Shown here one piece after another: positions 62,262 through 64,000 of a stretch of 64,000 nt of DNA. Each line of letters starts with the position of its first letter. Positions within the stretch are counted from its first letter, which is position 1. The position numbers and the translations under genes are program-made. Source of the DNA: Marinobacter sp. ANT_B65 (GTDB taxonomy: Bacteria > Pseudomonadota > Gammaproteobacteria > Pseudomonadales > Oleiphilaceae); the NCBI RefSeq assembly GCF_002407605.1, contig NZ_NXGV01000002.1:310001-374000 (forward strand). The letters run 5' to 3'. The notes under the pieces were generated by a model, which was given only the letters and a program-made list of their open reading frames with translations, was not told where the DNA came from and searched no databases.

Positions 62262-64000
62262 ATGTCTGATCTTCGTTTGCAGGAACGGGAGTATATCAAG
62301 CCAGCCCTGATCGCAGGCTTGCTTTGTGTATTCGTGTTTACAGTTATTGTTTATAGCGCCCTGAGTTATCAGGCAGGCCGGCAGGTTGCGGATATAAAAA
62401 CTGCTGAACTGGCGAAAGCCAAACTGACTTCGGGGCTGCTGGAGCAGATTTTTGACTACACCGCTAACGACCTTCTGGCGATATCCAAACTACCCGCTAC
62501 CGAACAGTTTAACCGGCAAAGAACAGAGCCAGAGAAGCAGTGGTTACAGCAGGTTTTCCGGGCACAACTTGAGCAGAAACCGATATACAGCCAGCTGCGC
62601 TTTCTTGACAGTGCGGGCATGGAGCTGGTGCGGCTTGAGAATTCATTCGGGCGCAGCGTCACTAAACGCGATAGCGCCTTACAGCCAAAAGGCGACCGGT
62701 ATTACTTCATTAATACCTGGGGGCTTCCAGAGAACGAAGTGTACGTCTCTCCTCTGGACCTGAATGTCGAAAATGGCAAGGTCGATATTCCCTACCTTCC
62801 GATGATCCGCCTTGGTGTGAGGGTTTCAGACAGCACTGGCCCGAATCAGGGTGTCGTTATTCTCAATATGAAAGGGCAGGCTCTGCTGGACACCTTCAGG
62901 CTGAGTATGACTGACACCTACCCTGCATTTCTGCTCAACAGTGACGGCGATATTCTTTCCGGGCCCGATAGAAATAATGAGTGGGGTTTTATGTTTGGCC
63001 TGCCGCCGGCTTTCAAACGTGAGTATCCGCAGGCATGGCAGCAGATCGCACAAAGCGACGATGGTTATGTTGACACGCAGGAAGGTCTGTTCGTGTTTGA
63101 ATCCGTCAGGCCGCTGCAACGCATGAATTCGTCGGCAGTTGGCGGGGATTACGTCTGGAAAGCTGTTTCTTTTATACCTCGTAACTCACTACCAACAACG
63201 GCCATTTTTTTGAACCCATGGGTTTGGAGCCTATACCTGGCTGGCGTGGTGATGGTGCTGGTGGCCGTGTTCTATTTCCAGTTTTCCCGCCATAAGCGGC
63301 GCCAGCTTAGGCGCGAAAAAAGTCAACAGGCCAAGCGGTTCTGGAAAATTTCCAGTGTGTTGGGAGATGGCCTGATTGTGATGGATAAAGATGGCATAGT
63401 TACCTACATCAACCCTGAGGCCGAGCGCATTCTGGGTTGGGGTTTTGACGAGGTAGTTGCTAAAAAAGGGCATCATATATTTCATATTCATGAGGGTAGT
63501 GAAACCGGTTGCTCTATCCTTAATGTGATGAAGACGCGCGAACTCTATCGCAGTAAAAATGAAGAGTTCCGCCGTAAAGACAATGTGACCATCCCCGTGA
63601 CCCTGAACGCGGCGCCTTTAACCAGTGACACTGGAGATGAAGGTGTGGTGATCTCATTCCAGGATTTTTCCGAGACCAAACAGTACCAGGAAAAAATCCA
63701 CACGCTTGCCTACCAGGATACTTTGACAGGCTTGCCCAACCGGCGGGGTCTGGAAGATCGTATGCAACTGGCGATTGAGCTCTCAACTCGCCATTCCTGT
63801 TATCTGGGGCTTATGTTCCTTGATCTTGATAACTTCAAAGCGGTTAATGACACCTATGGCCACGATGCTGGTGACGTGCTGTTAAAGGAAATAGCTGCCA
63901 GGTTGCAGGGCTGCGTTCGCGAAACCGATATGGTCGTGCGTATGGGCGGGGATGAGTTTATTGTACTGCTGACAGAAGTCTCTGCATCGGAAAATGCTGC
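62262..64000 (+). CDS. Membrane PAS-GGDEF diguanylate cyclase (3'-partial)
   Basis: The gene runs off the right edge after 579 codons. Order of domains: an N-terminal helix (about 17-35), a periplasmic sensor region to about 310 (Cache-like in size and layout), a second helix (about 320-340), a PAS domain (FWKISSVLGDGLIVMDKDGIV onward) and a GGDEF domain with GGDEF at 562-566. An inhibitory site RETD (553-556) is present at the proper distance, so product feedback is likely. Whether an EAL domain follows cannot be seen. Confidence 0.92.
   Translation, partial: MSDLRLQEREYIKPALIAGLLCVFVFTVIVYSALSYQAGRQVADIKTAELAKAKLTSGLLEQIFDYTANDLLAISKLPATEQFNRQRTEPEKQWLQQVFRAQLEQKPIYSQLRFLDSAGMELVRLENSFGRSVTKRDSALQPKGDRYYFINTWGLPENEVYVSPLDLNVENGKVDIPYLPMIRLGVRVSDSTGPNQGVVILNMKGQALLDTFRLSMTDTYPAFLLNSDGDILSGPDRNNEWGFMFGLPPAFKREYPQAWQQIAQSDDGYVDTQEGLFVFESVRPLQRMNSSAVGGDYVWKAVSFIPRNSLPTTAIFLNPWVWSLYLAGVVMVLVAVFYFQFSRHKRRQLRREKSQQAKRFWKISSVLGDGLIVMDKDGIVTYINPEAERILGWGFDEVVAKKGHHIFHIHEGSETGCSILNVMKTRELYRSKNEEFRRKDNVTIPVTLNAAPLTSDTGDEGVVISFQDFSETKQYQEKIHTLAYQDTLTGLPNRRGLEDRMQLAIELSTRHSCYLGLMFLDLDNFKAVNDTYGHDAGDVLLKEIAARLQGCVRETDMVVRMGGDEFIVLLTEVSASENA

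Noticed and set aside
1..64000. Insertion sequences, prophage, CRISPR arrays or a defence island
   Set aside because: No transposase, integrase, phage structural gene, cas gene or regularly spaced direct repeat was seen; the only defence-like sign is the lone WYL regulator.

Overview
The window reads as chromosome of a marine, aerobic gammaproteobacterium, most likely Marinobacter or a close relative. This is inferred from gene content and protein style: a caa3-like oxidase cluster, HrpB, Cti, an OprI/Lpp-like lipoprotein, a TRAP system for hydroxybutyrate, a monomeric isocitrate dehydrogenase, an NAD-linked formate dehydrogenase and an ectoine synthase. Coding density is high. I see no transposase, phage module or CRISPR array.

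Layout. 1-8.7 kb: cytochrome c oxidase structural and assembly genes (coxB cut by the left edge, coxA, ctaG, ctaE, a DUF2909-like gene, SURF1, a SCO-like membrane protein, ctaA, cyoE, SCO). 8.8-22.9 kb: a mixed stretch with an MFS carrier, HrpB, a small exported protein behind a Fur-box-like site, an ATP-grasp protein, Cti, an ornithine/lysine decarboxylase, a CynX-like carrier behind ectC, and a GTPase/DUF3482 plus DUF2868 pair. Three copies of an unusual long-hairpin repeat lie here (7.9, 16.4 and 17.9 kb). 22.9-33.2 kb: a coherent 3-hydroxybutyrate (3HB) catabolic regulon of oligomer hydrolase lipoprotein, sigma-54 activator, TRAP transporter, 3HB dehydrogenase and acetoacetyl-CoA synthetase. 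Five near-identical 18-bp palindromes and two sigma-54 promoters tie it together. 33.4-46.5 kb: isocitrate dehydrogenase, YbaK, a serine hydrolase, several small unknown genes, queC-queE, an ExeM/NucH-type nuclease overlapping a WYL regulator, an MFS carrier and a MarR regulator. 46.6-51.4 kb: a yybP-ykoY manganese riboswitch before a UPF0016 exporter, then an Lpp-like lipoprotein flanked by two L,D-transpeptidases, then a K+/H+ antiporter. 51.5-60.8 kb: tRNA-Gly(CCC), a perfect 16-bp palindrome, an OFA-family carrier, a ModE-like regulator and the fdsGBA-fdhD-fdsD formate dehydrogenase operon. 60.8-64 kb: an HD-GYP phosphodiesterase and a PAS-GGDEF cyclase cut by the right edge.

Stretches of about 300 bp or more without a gene: 16338-16664 (hairpin repeat copy 2; nothing else recognised); 22906-23205 (two operators and a sigma-54 promoter); 26857-27182 (operators and a sigma-54 promoter); 38911-39454 (a minus-strand terminator, a possible small RNA with terminator, no convincing gene); 51417-51813 (tRNA-Gly and an AT-rich perfect palindrome).

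How the genes work together. The hydrolase releases 3HB, TRAP imports it, the dehydrogenase makes acetoacetate and the synthetase activates it to acetoacetyl-CoA. Formate is moved by the OFA carrier (inferred) and oxidised to CO2 with NADH formation, which feeds the respiratory chain ending in the caa3-like oxidase.
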